Below are positions 14,050 to 14,086 of a stretch of DNA of 14,086 nt, piece by piece; within the stretch, counting starts at the first letter, position 1, and the number at the start of each line of letters is the position of its first letter. This DNA is from Lachnospiraceae bacterium. Lineage in GTDB: Bacteria > Bacillota_A > Clostridia > Lachnospirales > Lachnospiraceae. The position numbers were made by a program, and so were the translations under genes. The notes beneath the pieces were generated by a model. The model made no database searches, had not been told where the DNA came from, and was given only the letters and a program-made list of their open reading frames with translations. The stretch spans positions 1 to 14,086 of the forward strand of contig JAFXWR010000347.1 of NCBI GenBank assembly GCA_017542725.1. The letters are read 5' to 3'.

Positions 14050-14086
14050 GTTTTTGCTTTTACTTTTTTCTTATTATATATACAAG

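Overview
The window is AT-rich throughout. It looks like a low-GC Firmicute of class Clostridia, most plausibly a Lachnospiraceae-type gut or oral anaerobe. This rests on A/T-biased codons, strong GGAGG-type ribosome sites, tRNA genes without an encoded CCA, a clostridial-style MATE pump, and secreted proteins that end in a Pro/Gly linker plus aromatic-glycine wall-binding repeats. The genus cannot be fixed from the sequence alone.

Layout. (1) 1-1488: the 3' end of a sugar ABC permease (MglC-like), then a lipoprotein substrate-binding protein. (2) 1519-2416: a consensus promoter drives tRNA-Cys(GCA) and tRNA-Glu(UUC). Two nucleotides after tRNA-Glu comes a 33-residue one-helix membrane peptide, then a small protein whose C-terminal half resembles an AIR-synthase/HypE domain and carries GC-rich repeat insertions. 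(3) 2445-3803: a MATE-family efflux transporter. (4) 3845-6973 and 7238-13849: two large secreted surface proteins (1042 and about 2203 residues). Both have a signal peptide, an acidic low-complexity stalk, extracellular repeat domains (Big_3-like in the first; DUF6273-like plus Flg_new/InlB-type repeats in the second), a Pro/poly-Gly hinge and C-terminal wall-binding repeats. No LPXTG signal is seen, so attachment is probably non-covalent.

The most unusual item is a repeated non-coding cassette after each surface-protein gene (6967-7146 and 13868-14049). It has a 60-nt block differing at only two positions, with an extended -10 promoter. A roughly 130-nt segment follows, with a variable middle and conserved complementary blocks, and it ends in a near-identical intrinsic terminator. 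I read this as a duplicated small-RNA gene, or possibly a leader-peptide unit, linked to surface-protein genes; I do not recognise it as a known RNA family. A second unusual item is a short GC-rich, imperfectly palindromic repeat (core GGGCGAGC-ACT-GCGAGCCC). It lies inside coding sequence in two unrelated genes and is read in different frames.

How the parts may work together: the first region takes up solutes, the tRNA/MATE region is housekeeping plus export, and the second half is a surface-display locus that grew by duplicating anchor, RNA and repeat modules.
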